Assembly: GCA_902602765.1 (NCBI GenBank)
Contig: CACKSH010000015.1
Location: 1 to 41,439 of the forward strand
DNA from: Paracoccaceae bacterium
GTDB lineage: Bacteria; Pseudomonadota; Alphaproteobacteria; Rhodobacterales; Rhodobacteraceae
Reading direction: 5' to 3'
Length of the DNA stretch: 41,439 nucleotides
The translations under genes were made by a program, and so were the position numbers. Positions 18,013-25,638 of the stretch are shown piece after piece; positions within the stretch are counted from its first letter, which is position 1, and each line of letters starts with the position of its first letter. The notes beneath the pieces were generated by a model, which was given only the letters and a program-made list of their open reading frames with translations, searched no databases and had not been told where the DNA came from.

Positions 18013-18810
18013 ATGGATATAGCTGAATTTTTTATCACTCAAAAACCAAATTATATTAACGTGGGTGACGAGACAGATTTATTCGAAGCAGCGTTCACAA
18101 ATAAAATACCAGTAATGCTAAAGGGCCCTACTGGTTGTGGCAAAACTAGGTTTGTGGAGTATATGGCTTGGTTTCTCAAAAAACCTTTAGTTACAGTTTC
18201 ATGCCATGAGGATATGACAGCCGCAGATTTAGTGGGCAGGTATTTGCTAAATAATGATGGTACTTTTTGGCAGGATGGGCCCCTCACAATCGCTGCACGA
18301 AATGGTGCTATTTGCTATCTAGACGAGGTGGTTGAGGCGAGGCAGGATACTACAGTTGTAATACATTCGATTACTGACGATCGAAGGGTTCTGCCTATTG
18401 AAAAAAAAGGTGAACTGTTAAAAGCTGATGAGGATTTTCACCTCGTTATATCTTATAACCCTGGCTATCAGAGTGTCGTCAAAGATCTCAAAGAGTCTAC
18501 CAAGCAGAGATTTTGTGCACTTGATTTTGAATATCCAGCCAATGAAGTGGAAACCAACATAGTTTGCTCTGAGGCAGATGTTGAACTCGACATTGCATCT
18601 TCACTCGTGAAGATAGCCGATAAATCAAGGAATCTGAAAGGTGCAGGTTTGAACGAAGGAGTTTCAACCAGGATGCTTATCCACGCGGCTAAATTGAGTA
18701 AAAATGGTCTAAGCCTACTTTCTGCGTGCGAGGTAGCGTTGGTAAATGCGATAACCGATGATCAGGAAGTACGGAAAGCTCTCAGAACCACTATATCCGC
18801 CTGTATTTAA
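18013..18810 (+). CDS. MoxR-type AAA+ ATPase, CbbQ/NirQ/NorQ family
   Basis: A 265-residue AAA+ ATPase. Walker A GPTGCGKT is at 38-45, Walker B CYLDE at 101-105, followed by the family motifs SITDDRRVLPIEKKGE, VISYNPGYQSVVKDLK and STKQRF. Known CbbQ and NorQ proteins remodel or load metal cofactors into Rubisco or nitric oxide reductase together with a VWA partner. Neither of those targets is in this window; the neighbours are an aliphatic amidase, a VWA protein and a CoA-transferase. The gene has no visible ribosome site because the preceding hairpin fills that space. Family is firm; the client protein is unknown. Confidence 0.9.
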   Translation: MDIAEFFITQKPNYINVGDETDLFEAAFTNKIPVMLKGPTGCGKTRFVEYMAWFLKKPLVTVSCHEDMTAADLVGRYLLNNDGTFWQDGPLTIAARNGAICYLDEVVEARQDTTVVIHSITDDRRVLPIEKKGELLKADEDFHLVISYNPGYQSVVKDLKESTKQRFCALDFEYPANEVETNIVCSEADVELDIASSLVKIADKSRNLKGAGLNEGVSTRMLIHAAKLSKNGLSLLSACEVALVNAITDDQEVRKALRTTISACI

Positions 18811-18852
18811 TTTTGGTCAACTATCAAAATAGAACAGGATCTGGAGACCTTA

Positions 18853-21033
18853 GTGGAAATTGAGATGTCACTACAGCATAAAAATCGTATCAAATACGCT
18901 GGATATGGTCGTAATGTTTTTAAGGCGTATGAGGACGCAGCTGATAAAATTACAATTCAAATTGGTTCAGCGTTTCTTCAAGAGTTTACTGATACAGTCT
19001 CATACTTATGTATAAAAGGTGGCAAAGCTGATGCGGTATTATTTTGCAAGTGCGCTGTAGAACTACGCTTTAAGAATTTAACTGAAAACATGTTTTTTGA
19101 GTGGCAGAGAAAGATTAGCGATGTTGCGAAAATTTCTCCAAGGGTGTGCAAAGTATTGCTCGAAAATAACTCTACAACCACAGGCAGTTTAGATTTAGCT
19201 GGTTGGCTGGATTGGGTTGCAACAGGTCTTAGATATGGTGCGAACAGTACCGACAATATGGCAGACTATTTTTCGTTATCAAACCAGGTCAGTTTAAGCT
19301 TTTTTAATGAACATTCTGGCACACTAATGTTTACTAACATAAAGGAGCAGCTTAAATTAGAATTAAAATCATTATTCGATATTTCGCCTGAGTTAATTTC
19401 AAATACAGTAAAATTCCAAAGCGCAGCAAAACAGAGATCTTCTTTCACAGATCGTTTTTTTCTTTTACCTCCAACTTATCTTGGATCTAGTAAACGCGCG
19501 CTTAAGACTTATCAGGCAGCTGTTTTTCATATGGGGGCACATCTGCGTTATGGGAAAAAATCTTTTGAAGTTGGTCAGTTGAAGCCAATGCAGGTTGCCA
19601 TTGTATCAATAATCGAAGATGCAAGAGTTGAGATGCTTGCTGGCCTGGAGCTACCCGGGCTTAATAGGTTATGGACTGAATTTCATGATGCACCCTCTTC
19701 TGGAATAAATACGGCACAAAGAATGTTTGAAAGATTGTCTAGAGCGTTGATTGATCCCAATTTCCATACAGATGACGGCTGGGCCGAGAAGGGTAAAAGG
19801 ATGTTTTATCAGGCGCGGGATAGTTGGGATGATCCTCGGATTAGTCGTGTAATTGGAAACATCTTGGGTAACGAGCTTGGTCAACTTCGCGTTCAATTTA
19901 ACGCTAAGGATTATGTTCCAAACCCCGTTTATAGGGATGACAATAATGGACTTTGGGCCTTTCCTGAGGCACCGTCAGAAGATATGCAAGCACACGATTT
20001 AAACGTTGATTTAGTTGAGGCACGCAGGCCAATCAGAGGCAATCTAAAAAATTCTAATAAGCAAGAAGAAACCTCAGAAAATGAGAACGAAAATTATGGT
20101 ATTGCGAAACCATCAATCGTAGATGAAAATTCGGGACGTTTAATTGTAAAATTACCAGAATTTGATTACTTAGCGAACAAACTACGAAAAGACTGGGTCA
20201 GCATTCTTGAGTACAGAAATATACTTGGCTCTTCAAAATACTTAGATTATATCGAAAGCGAGTATTCTGAAGTAATACAAAAGTCCGAACGATTATTCAG
20301 ATCATTATCTTTGGGTTCTAGTAGAAAGCTAAAGAAACAGGCTGAGGGCGAAAACCTAGATCTGGACGCATCAGTCGACGCATTGATTTCGATCAGGACT
20401 AAAACAGCTCCAGAACAAAATATTTTTGAAAATAGATCTAAGCCATCGCGTAGTCTAGCCATCCATCTTTTACTTGATACTTCGGAGTCAACTCGCGCAT
20501 TAGTTCCAAATTCTTCAAAATCGATACTAGAATTGGAGAGGGAGGCAGCTGCTATCTTGTTGAAATCATTTAAAAAGACTCGCGATCCATTTGCTATAAC
20601 AGGTTTTTCATCAAATGGACGGCATGATGTGAGGATTCAAACCGTTAAACAGTTTGATGAAGAATTTGGTATAAGCAATGAAATGAGCCTAGCTGGGTTA
20701 GCGTCTGGATATTCAACTCGAATGGGTGCGGCACTCAGATATTGTGGGAATTCTTTCAAAAAAATACTTACAGACAGGAAATTAATCCTTTTAGTAACAG
20801 ATGGTGAACCTTCGGACATTGATGTGAATGACGCAAAGTACCTAACATGTGATACTAAACGAGCGGTGAGTGAGTTAAAAAACGTGCAAGTGGACGTTTT
20901 CTGCGTCGCTCTAGGGAAACAAGCAGGTAACCACGCAGAGCAAATCTTTGGAAAATCAGGATGCGTATCGATAAATAATTTATCAAGTCTGCCAGCAAAA
21001 CTCACAAATTTATATGTTAAATTGACATCATAG
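18853..21033 (+). CDS. VWA-domain protein, CbbO/NorD-like partner of the AAA+ ATPase
   Basis: A 726-residue protein with a C-terminal von Willebrand A domain. Its metal-ion site is intact: D542-x-S544-x-S546 (LDTSEST) and D650 in LLVTDGEPSD. The middle has the NorD/CbbO-type stretch SIIEDARVE (252-260), and a charged low-complexity linker lies at about 400-425. It starts with GTG, chosen because GGAG lies 6 bases upstream. In this family the VWA protein bridges the AAA+ hexamer to its substrate, so this pair with the gene before it should form one machine. The target here is unknown. Confidence 0.85.
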   Translation: MEIEMSLQHKNRIKYAGYGRNVFKAYEDAADKITIQIGSAFLQEFTDTVSYLCIKGGKADAVLFCKCAVELRFKNLTENMFFEWQRKISDVAKISPRVCKVLLENNSTTTGSLDLAGWLDWVATGLRYGANSTDNMADYFSLSNQVSLSFFNEHSGTLMFTNIKEQLKLELKSLFDISPELISNTVKFQSAAKQRSSFTDRFFLLPPTYLGSSKRALKTYQAAVFHMGAHLRYGKKSFEVGQLKPMQVAIVSIIEDARVEMLAGLELPGLNRLWTEFHDAPSSGINTAQRMFERLSRALIDPNFHTDDGWAEKGKRMFYQARDSWDDPRISRVIGNILGNELGQLRVQFNAKDYVPNPVYRDDNNGLWAFPEAPSEDMQAHDLNVDLVEARRPIRGNLKNSNKQEETSENENENYGIAKPSIVDENSGRLIVKLPEFDYLANKLRKDWVSILEYRNILGSSKYLDYIESEYSEVIQKSERLFRSLSLGSSRKLKKQAEGENLDLDASVDALISIRTKTAPEQNIFENRSKPSRSLAIHLLLDTSESTRALVPNSSKSILELEREAAAILLKSFKKTRDPFAITGFSSNGRHDVRIQTVKQFDEEFGISNEMSLAGLASGYSTRMGAALRYCGNSFKKILTDRKLILLVTDGEPSDIDVNDAKYLTCDTKRAVSELKNVQVDVFCVALGKQAGNHAEQIFGKSGCVSINNLSSLPAKLTNLYVKLTS

Positions 21034-21083
21034 AAAGAATATATTTTTTGTGACCCAGTAACGAGCAAAGAGGTTTTGAAAAA

Positions 21084-22631
21084 GTGAACAATAAATTGAT
21101 TTCAGCTGCTGAGGCAGTTAAGAAAATTAAAAGTTCAGATACAATAACAATCGCGGGATTTGTTGGAACTGGCGTTCCTGACGAACTCCTAAATGCGCTG
21201 AAGGATCGGTTTCTCATTGAACAAACTCCCACTAATCTTACACTACTTTTTTCTGCTGGACCAGGAGACGGTGATGTAAGAGGGATAAATCTTTTAGCAT
21301 TCCCAGAGCTGCTGAAGAGAGTAGTCGGAGGCCATTTTGGCTTGATACCGAAGATCTCTGAATTGGCACTTAATGATGAGATTGAAGCATATAATATTCC
21401 TCAGGGCATAATTAGCCATCTTTATCGCGATATTGCTTCTGGGAAACCAGGCGTATTCACTAAAGTTGGCTTAGGAACTTTTGCTGATCCACGTATTGAA
21501 GGAGGAAAGGTAAATAAATCATCGAAAGAAAATTTAATTGAACTGGTAAACATCAAGGAAGAAGAGTATCTTTTTGTACCAACTTTTCCTATAAATATTG
21601 GATTATTGCGAGGGAGTGTAGCTGATAAAAATGGGTCCATATCAATGCGCAATGAGGCCTTGATAATTGATAATTTGGCACAAGCCATGGCAGTAAAGAA
21701 TTCAGGCGGTATTGTAATATTTCAAGTTGGACAAGTTATTCAAGAGCTTTTACCGAGTCGCCAAGTTGATATACCTTCAGGTCTGGTGGATTTTTTAGTA
21801 GTTGGTAAAGCAGATAATCACATGCAAACATATGCGTGCCAGTATTCGAATTACTTAGATGGATCCAAACGCAAAATTGACTGGGACAATTCACAGCATG
21901 CGCTTGACCAGAAAAAAATAATTGCCAGACGGGCTTTTTTGGAATTAACAGGCTCAAAACAAGTAGTGAATCTTGGTATTGGCACACCAGAAGTTATTGC
22001 TGAAGTAGCAAAAGAAGAAGGTCAAATTGACAGATTAATTTTAACTACGGAAGCCGGAGTGCATGGTGGTCTGCCTTCTGGCGGCCTTAGTTTTGGAACC
22101 GCTGTCAACACAGATGCTGTTATAAGTCAGAACCAGCAGTTTGACTTTTATGATGGTGGTGGAATACATACTGCTTTTCTGGGAATGGCACAAATTGACA
22201 GAATGGGTAACGTAAACGTTTCGAGATTTTCTGGTAGACTTGCGGGAGCGGGAGGCTTCGTAAACATTAGCAGCTCTTCTAAAAATATTGTTTTTTGCGG
22301 AACTTTTACTTCGGGTGGATTACTTCTGCAGGTGGAAGATGAAAAGCTAAATATTTTAAATGAAGGTAAAATAATAAAATTTAAAAATAAAGTTGATCAG
22401 ATAACCTTCAGTGGTGAACGTGCCGAGACAAGTGGGCAATCAGTAAAATATGTAACTGAGAGGGCAGTATTCGAACTTAAAGAGGGTAAAATTCACCTAT
22501 CTGAGATAGCGCCCGGTATTGATTTAGAAAAACAAATTTTGGCATTTATGGACTTTGAGCCTTTCATTGACAAAGTTTCAATTATGGATTCGAGGGTTTT
22601 CTCATCGACCTTTATGATGCCTGCTGATTAG
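21084..22631 (+). CDS. Acyl-CoA:acetate/propionate CoA-transferase, fused alpha-beta
   Basis: A 515-residue family I CoA-transferase with both halves in one chain, like propionate CoA-transferase (Pct/YdiF). The N-terminal half has GFVGTGVPDELL, and the C-terminal half has VVNLGIGTPEVIA and the nucleophilic glutamate E323 in TTEAGVHGGLPSGG. It starts with GTG after an AGAGG ribosome site. It moves CoA between short carboxylates. As the last gene of the amidase arm it could turn the acetate or propionate released from amides into the CoA thioester; that link is inferred from context. Confidence 0.85.
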   Translation: MNNKLISAAEAVKKIKSSDTITIAGFVGTGVPDELLNALKDRFLIEQTPTNLTLLFSAGPGDGDVRGINLLAFPELLKRVVGGHFGLIPKISELALNDEIEAYNIPQGIISHLYRDIASGKPGVFTKVGLGTFADPRIEGGKVNKSSKENLIELVNIKEEEYLFVPTFPINIGLLRGSVADKNGSISMRNEALIIDNLAQAMAVKNSGGIVIFQVGQVIQELLPSRQVDIPSGLVDFLVVGKADNHMQTYACQYSNYLDGSKRKIDWDNSQHALDQKKIIARRAFLELTGSKQVVNLGIGTPEVIAEVAKEEGQIDRLILTTEAGVHGGLPSGGLSFGTAVNTDAVISQNQQFDFYDGGGIHTAFLGMAQIDRMGNVNVSRFSGRLAGAGGFVNISSSSKNIVFCGTFTSGGLLLQVEDEKLNILNEGKIIKFKNKVDQITFSGERAETSGQSVKYVTERAVFELKEGKIHLSEIAPGIDLEKQILAFMDFEPFIDKVSIMDSRVFSSTFMMPAD

Positions 22632-22795
22632 TGGTTGGTTGATTAGTAACATCGTACAGTTGCAACTAAAGCAGCATCGGCAGGCATTATTTACTGGGCG
22701 ATCAAGGGTTGTTAGGATTTGCAACAGCAAGACTTGAACCCACTGCAAATAGTTCTTTACCAAGTGATTGCTAATAAACGAGATAGATAGCATTA

Positions 22796-22990
22796 CATGC
22801 TTGGGCTGAGGTTTTTGTCGACGGTTTGGGTTGCCTAGGTTTTGATACAGCGAATAAATTTTTGCCAGATTACAGATATATCTGAATAGTAATTAGTCGA
22901 GACTACTCTGATGCTGCCCCGATAAAAGGTGTGACACTTGGCGTTCAACATGAACGCTTATCCGTATCCATTTTGAGTTTGGAGCAATAA
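22796..22990 (+). pseudogene. Transglutaminase-like protein, C-terminal remnant with a nonsense codon
   Basis: The frame HAWAEVFVDGLGCLGFDTAN, then KFLPDYRYI, runs into a TGA at 22883-22885 and continues in the same frame as IVISRDYSDAAPIKGVTLGV up to a TAA at 22988. This is the C-terminal end of the bacterial transglutaminase-like family, whose members read HAWAEV...GWxGFDPxN...RYxRVAxGRDYxDAAP. The premature TGA sits where an Arg codon (CGA) is expected. The N-terminal two-thirds of the gene is missing. Confidence 0.75.
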
Positions 22991-23181
22991 AGGTATGATT
23001 TACTGGTGGCACAGGTTTTATTGCAGGTCGGATAATTAAGTAGTTAGTGGCATTAGCAACTCAAGCAGTCTAGGTTTTAAACCCACCCCTTTGATCACAA
23101 AGTTATCAGTAAACTGTTTCCCCCATGTTTCCCCACAGAAGTTTGCATCCTACCCTCTCACACCTAAGTCATTTAAAGTAT

Positions 23182-23238
23182 TGGCGCACCGGGGAGGTGG
23201 TTCTACTCCTTACCCCTGCACTGCATCTGAGCTAACAC
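23182..23238 (-). pseudogene. Degenerate tRNA-Arg fragment (candidate attachment-site copy)
   Basis: The first 16 bases, TGGCGCACCGGGGAGG, are identical to the 3' end (including CCA) of the functional tRNA-Arg(ACG) at 27892. Read on the minus strand the fragment also keeps a D-arm-like TTAGCTCAGATG, but the anticodon arm is shortened and the T arm is degraded. This is what a recombined tRNA-end attachment site, or an old tRNA duplicate, would look like. Confidence 0.6.
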
Positions 23239-23427
23239 CCTGTTTTTATTACATACAGCATACACTAGTTCATCTCAATACTGCGTATCTTGGTCAGTAA
23301 TATGGTCAGTAATTCCTTATCGTTACTAGTATAGGGGTGGCACTGGGGTGTGGCATCCTTAATGTAACAATGACCTACCGCTTAACCGTGTGTAATACAT
23401 TCCCCCATACGGGACCCAAGCCAAATA

Positions 23428-23463
23428 ACGGATATACGTAGTTGTCCTGTTACACAGATAAGG
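23428..23463 (-). repeat. Imperfect repeat, copy 1 (PYLC...TTYIR)
   Basis: It shares ACGGATATACGTAGTTG (17 bases) and TTACACAGATA (11 bases) at the same spacing with 25510-25545. On the minus strand this copy reads PYLCNRTTTYIR and continues YLAWVPY; the other copy reads MPYLCKSSTTYIR, 9 of 12 residues being identical. The pattern resembles the start of many tyrosine recombinases (MPxLxxRxxTYYxR), so it may be a decayed integrase head. Confidence 0.5.
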
Positions 23464-23640
23464 TTTAACCAAAGCAGCAATAGCCAAGCAGTTAAACATA
23501 GGCAGGATGTCAGTGTATCACAGCTTGCAGGGTTAGTTAGAATAATAAACAAGAGCTTTTTACATAGCAGCAGTCGCTATTTTAGACTTTACAAATCATT
23601 GATGGGATATAAAATTTAAGAAGAACAGAGGAGAAGTATA

Positions 23641-23811
23641 ATGTGCGCAATTACAGGTTTTACAATATTAGGTCTGTTGGGTTGGGGTGTATATACTGCT
23701 TGTAAAGCAGTTTGGCAAAACCGTTCAACGATAGCTCGTTATGCGTACAGCTTTTATAACCTGCCTGAAACCACTTACCAAGCAGTTAAGGTTAAAGTAG
23801 ACCGTACCTGA
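23641..23811 (+). CDS. Small single-pass membrane protein
   Basis: A 56-codon gene with a strong ribosome site (AGAGGAG, 7 bases before the ATG). The product has one hydrophobic segment near the N-terminus (ITGFTILGLLGWGVYTAC) followed by a polar tail ending VKVKVDRT. I do not recognise it. It is the only plus-strand gene in the left part of the putative island. The ribosome site and clean frame make translation likely. Confidence 0.55.
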   Translation: MCAITGFTILGLLGWGVYTACKAVWQNRSTIARYAYSFYNLPETTYQAVKVKVDRT

Positions 23812-23930
23812 TATAAGGTTTCATGAGCTAGCCGTATTTAAGATAATTACTAGCACTTCCTTGGTTGGCAGAGAACAACGGATAGTATTGCTATTAGTTT
23901 TTTCATTTATTCACTCATTGTACCTGTGTG

Positions 23931-24245
23931 CTAAAGTTTCTTACAACTCATATAACCTTTATCCTCATAACCTACTCCAACTTGGCATAAGTAGATACCT
24001 TGAGGAACAGCCTGTAGTTTCATCCTGTTAGAGGAACCCTTATCAATCCTTACTTGATACAAAGCATTTCCAACTATTTCGTTTCCTCTAAAATCTTTCA
24101 TAGCTGTTGAGTGTATGATTTCACCATGTTGCATGATAAGTCTTGATAGGCGTTCATGATTTTCTGGATCACCACCATGAAAACCTGCATTGGCTGACAC
24201 TGGAAGCAATAACGCCAGAACTAATATCTTAATGACCTTAAACAT
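23931..24245 (-). CDS. Small secreted protein of unknown function
   Basis: A 104-residue protein with a clear Sec signal peptide: Lys, then VLALLLPVSANA, with cleavage likely after ANA. The mature part is about 80 residues, with two cysteines near the C-terminus (LCQVGVGY...MSCKKL) that could form a disulfide. I chose the ATG at 24245, which overlaps the stop of the upstream gene as TAATG, so the two are translationally coupled. No family recognised. Confidence 0.6.
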   Translation of the reverse strand: MFKVIKILVLALLLPVSANAGFHGGDPENHERLSRLIMQHGEIIHSTAMKDFRGNEIVGNALYQVRIDKGSSNRMKLQAVPQGIYLCQVGVGYEDKGYMSCKKL

Positions 24246-24520
24246 TACCAATAAACCTCTACATCTTTAAGGCTCTCTTTGTTTACTGCACTTCCTGTCT
24301 GCGCCAAAGAACTTTTCCCGACATAGACTAGACGCATTTGGTTGTTCCCTTGAAAGCCACACTTGGTACATCTTGCTCTACGCAGTACTTCATCACTGGT
24401 TATGTCCTCACCATACTCTTTTAGCAAAGCAGTGACTGGAACCATTGCATTATGACGGCACTGGTCGCTCTTACATTCAATGTAGAAGTGGTGAGACTTA
24501 TTTCGTTTTAACTGGATCAT
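24245..24520 (-). CDS. Small zinc-ribbon-like protein
   Basis: A 91-residue protein with two cysteine pairs, C17-x4-C22 (ECKSDQCRH) and C52-x2-C55 (RCTKCG), about 30 residues apart, a pattern expected for a zinc ribbon. The central segment NAMVPVTALLKEYGEDI is helical in appearance. Similar small proteins occur in alphaproteobacteria without known function. It is coupled to the secreted protein that follows. Possible roles are nucleic-acid binding or an accessory function, but neither is shown. Confidence 0.55.
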   Translation of the reverse strand: MIQLKRNKSHHFYIECKSDQCRHNAMVPVTALLKEYGEDITSDEVLRRARCTKCGFQGNNQMRLVYVGKSSLAQTGSAVNKESLKDVEVYW

Positions 24521-24611
24521 GCATGAAGGGTAATAGGATTTGGGAAGGTAGACAATTACGATCTACACCCATCTGTTTCAAAATATACTGGTGGTTCTTA
24601 AAATAAGTAAG

Positions 24612-25040
24612 CTATATAAACACTTCGCTCAGTTTTGTATGGTAGGCGCCATAGAAAATTAAACCTGCCGCTGCACTTCCAAAAAAACCAATTGCACCTA
24701 AAATACTATCAGTCAGAAATGGCCCAATAGGTATCGGTAGGATCACAATTAGTATCGTAGTTATGACAAAAAGACGCTTACCACTCCGTCTAAGCCGGTA
24801 TAGTAAGACTAAGCTGACTAAATGAGCTATTGCAGTAATTAAGAATATAGCAACCCAGATGAGTATTCCTGTATCATCATCAACAATTGGCCACATGTAG
24901 GCATCTAGTTGTTCTTCAATAGCCACCAAACCTTCTTCAAGCATCGAAAACTCGGTTACAAAAATATGTACAAATGCGAGTCCTACCCATGCAAGAATTA
25001 ACTTTTTAAATGTTGCTACTTCCATGTGCATTAATCCCAT
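24612..25040 (-). CDS. Small integral membrane protein
   Basis: A protein of about 142 residues with four hydrophobic segments (LILAWVGLAFVHIFV, ILIWVAIFLITAIAHLVSLVLL, LFVITTILIVILPI, AIGFFGSAAAGLIFYG). No family recognised. The start is uncertain: a TTG at 25085 would add 15 residues, but no ribosome site supports it; the ATG at 25040 or one of two slightly later ATGs is more likely. It heads the minus-strand run of small island genes. Confidence 0.5.
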   Translation of the reverse strand: MGLMHMEVATFKKLILAWVGLAFVHIFVTEFSMLEEGLVAIEEQLDAYMWPIVDDDTGILIWVAIFLITAIAHLVSLVLLYRLRRSGKRLFVITTILIVILPIPIGPFLTDSILGAIGFFGSAAAGLIFYGAYHTKLSEVFI

Positions 25041-25091
25041 TATTCGTTTTTTGCCAAAGTAAATGAACAAGAACCAATAATGCAATTTAAA

Positions 25092-25142
25092 AATAAAAAA
25101 CCCGAAAAGACAGGGAGGACACTTGCGGGTTTAGTACGACTT
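25092..25142 (-). terminator. Possible rho-independent terminator
   Basis: On the minus strand AAACCCG pairs with CGGGTTT across a 31-base loop and is followed by a run of six Ts. The loop is long, so confidence is modest. It would stop transcripts coming from the 25351-25548 frame. Confidence 0.35.
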
Positions 25143-25350
25143 AGGAAATCTATTAGGGAGGTTTGATTTGCCACTCATAAAGTGCTGTCTTTCCAAATAA
25201 TTTCATCAGCTATTAAGAAAAAGCCGTTATGCAAGTCACTCTACAGTCAATGTCCTCCCCAAAAGGCATTAACTGGAGTGGCCTTACTCCCCAGAAGTAC
25301 AAAGGTCTTTTAACACAGTCGTAGATGATGGGTCGACAGTGTGGCTCTGA

Positions 25351-25548
25351 CTAATAAGCAAAGAGAACAACAAACAGTATGGCTAATAGTTTTTTATTTT
25401 CCCTTAACCACCACTCATCCAGCCCAGGGGAGTTTTTAGGATCAATCTTTACTGTTTTTTTTGATGACATCATTTTTAGGGTGTAGTCACGCAGGACCCT
25501 TTGCAAGTGACGGATATACGTAGTTGAACTCTTACACAGATAGGGCAT
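25351..25548 (-). CDS. Doubtful small ORF with integrase-like start and membrane tail
   Basis: A 65-codon frame. Residues 1-25 (MPYLCKSSTTYIRHLQ) match the repeat copy at 23428 and resemble a tyrosine-recombinase start. The last 15 residues (LLAILFVVLFAY) form a hydrophobic tail, which does not belong to an integrase. The frame is best seen as a fusion of a decayed integrase head and other sequence; the internal Met-Met at 26-27 could start a 39-40-residue tail-anchored peptide, but no ribosome site is visible. Confidence 0.3.
   Translation of the reverse strand: MPYLCKSSTTYIRHLQRVLRDYTLKMMSSKKTVKIDPKNSPGLDEWWLRENKKLLAILFVVLFAY
25510..25545 (-). repeat. Imperfect repeat, copy 2 (PYLC...TTYIR)
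   Basis: The partner of 23428-23463, in the same orientation and 2,082 bases away. The conserved blocks are 17 and 11 bases long at identical spacing. The coding-strand similarity (9 of 12 residues) suggests that a protein-coding segment, not just DNA, was duplicated. Confidence 0.5.
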
Positions 25549-25638
25549 ACGTTTAACTTACCACACCTATTGGCATAACTGTTTCATATGCTACATGACA
25601 TAAACAATGAATTTTCCATAAGTGTTTAAAGGTTTCCC

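Larger units (their letters stand above)
22991..23640. other. Gene-poor region with tRNA-like and repeat fragments
   Basis: About 650 bases without an intact gene. It contains the degenerate tRNA-Arg 3' copy at 23182-23238 and the first copy of a 36-base imperfect repeat at 23428-23463. I see no other coding or RNA signal here. Confidence 0.5.
25041..25638. other. Region with no confident gene
   Basis: About 600 bases. It holds a possible minus-strand terminator (25092-25142) and a weak 65-codon frame (25351-25548) that contains the second PYLC repeat. The remainder shows no gene or RNA I can support. Confidence 0.4.

Noticed and set aside
22632-23240. tmRNA (ssrA) candidate, because of the tRNA-like end
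   Set aside because: Alphaproteobacterial tmRNA is a permuted two-piece RNA, and no tag reading frame or pseudoknot-like region was seen; the sequence matches tRNA-Arg instead.
23091-23300. 69-codon plus-strand frame
   Set aside because: It runs antisense through the degenerate tRNA sequence and has no ribosome site or recognisable protein pattern.
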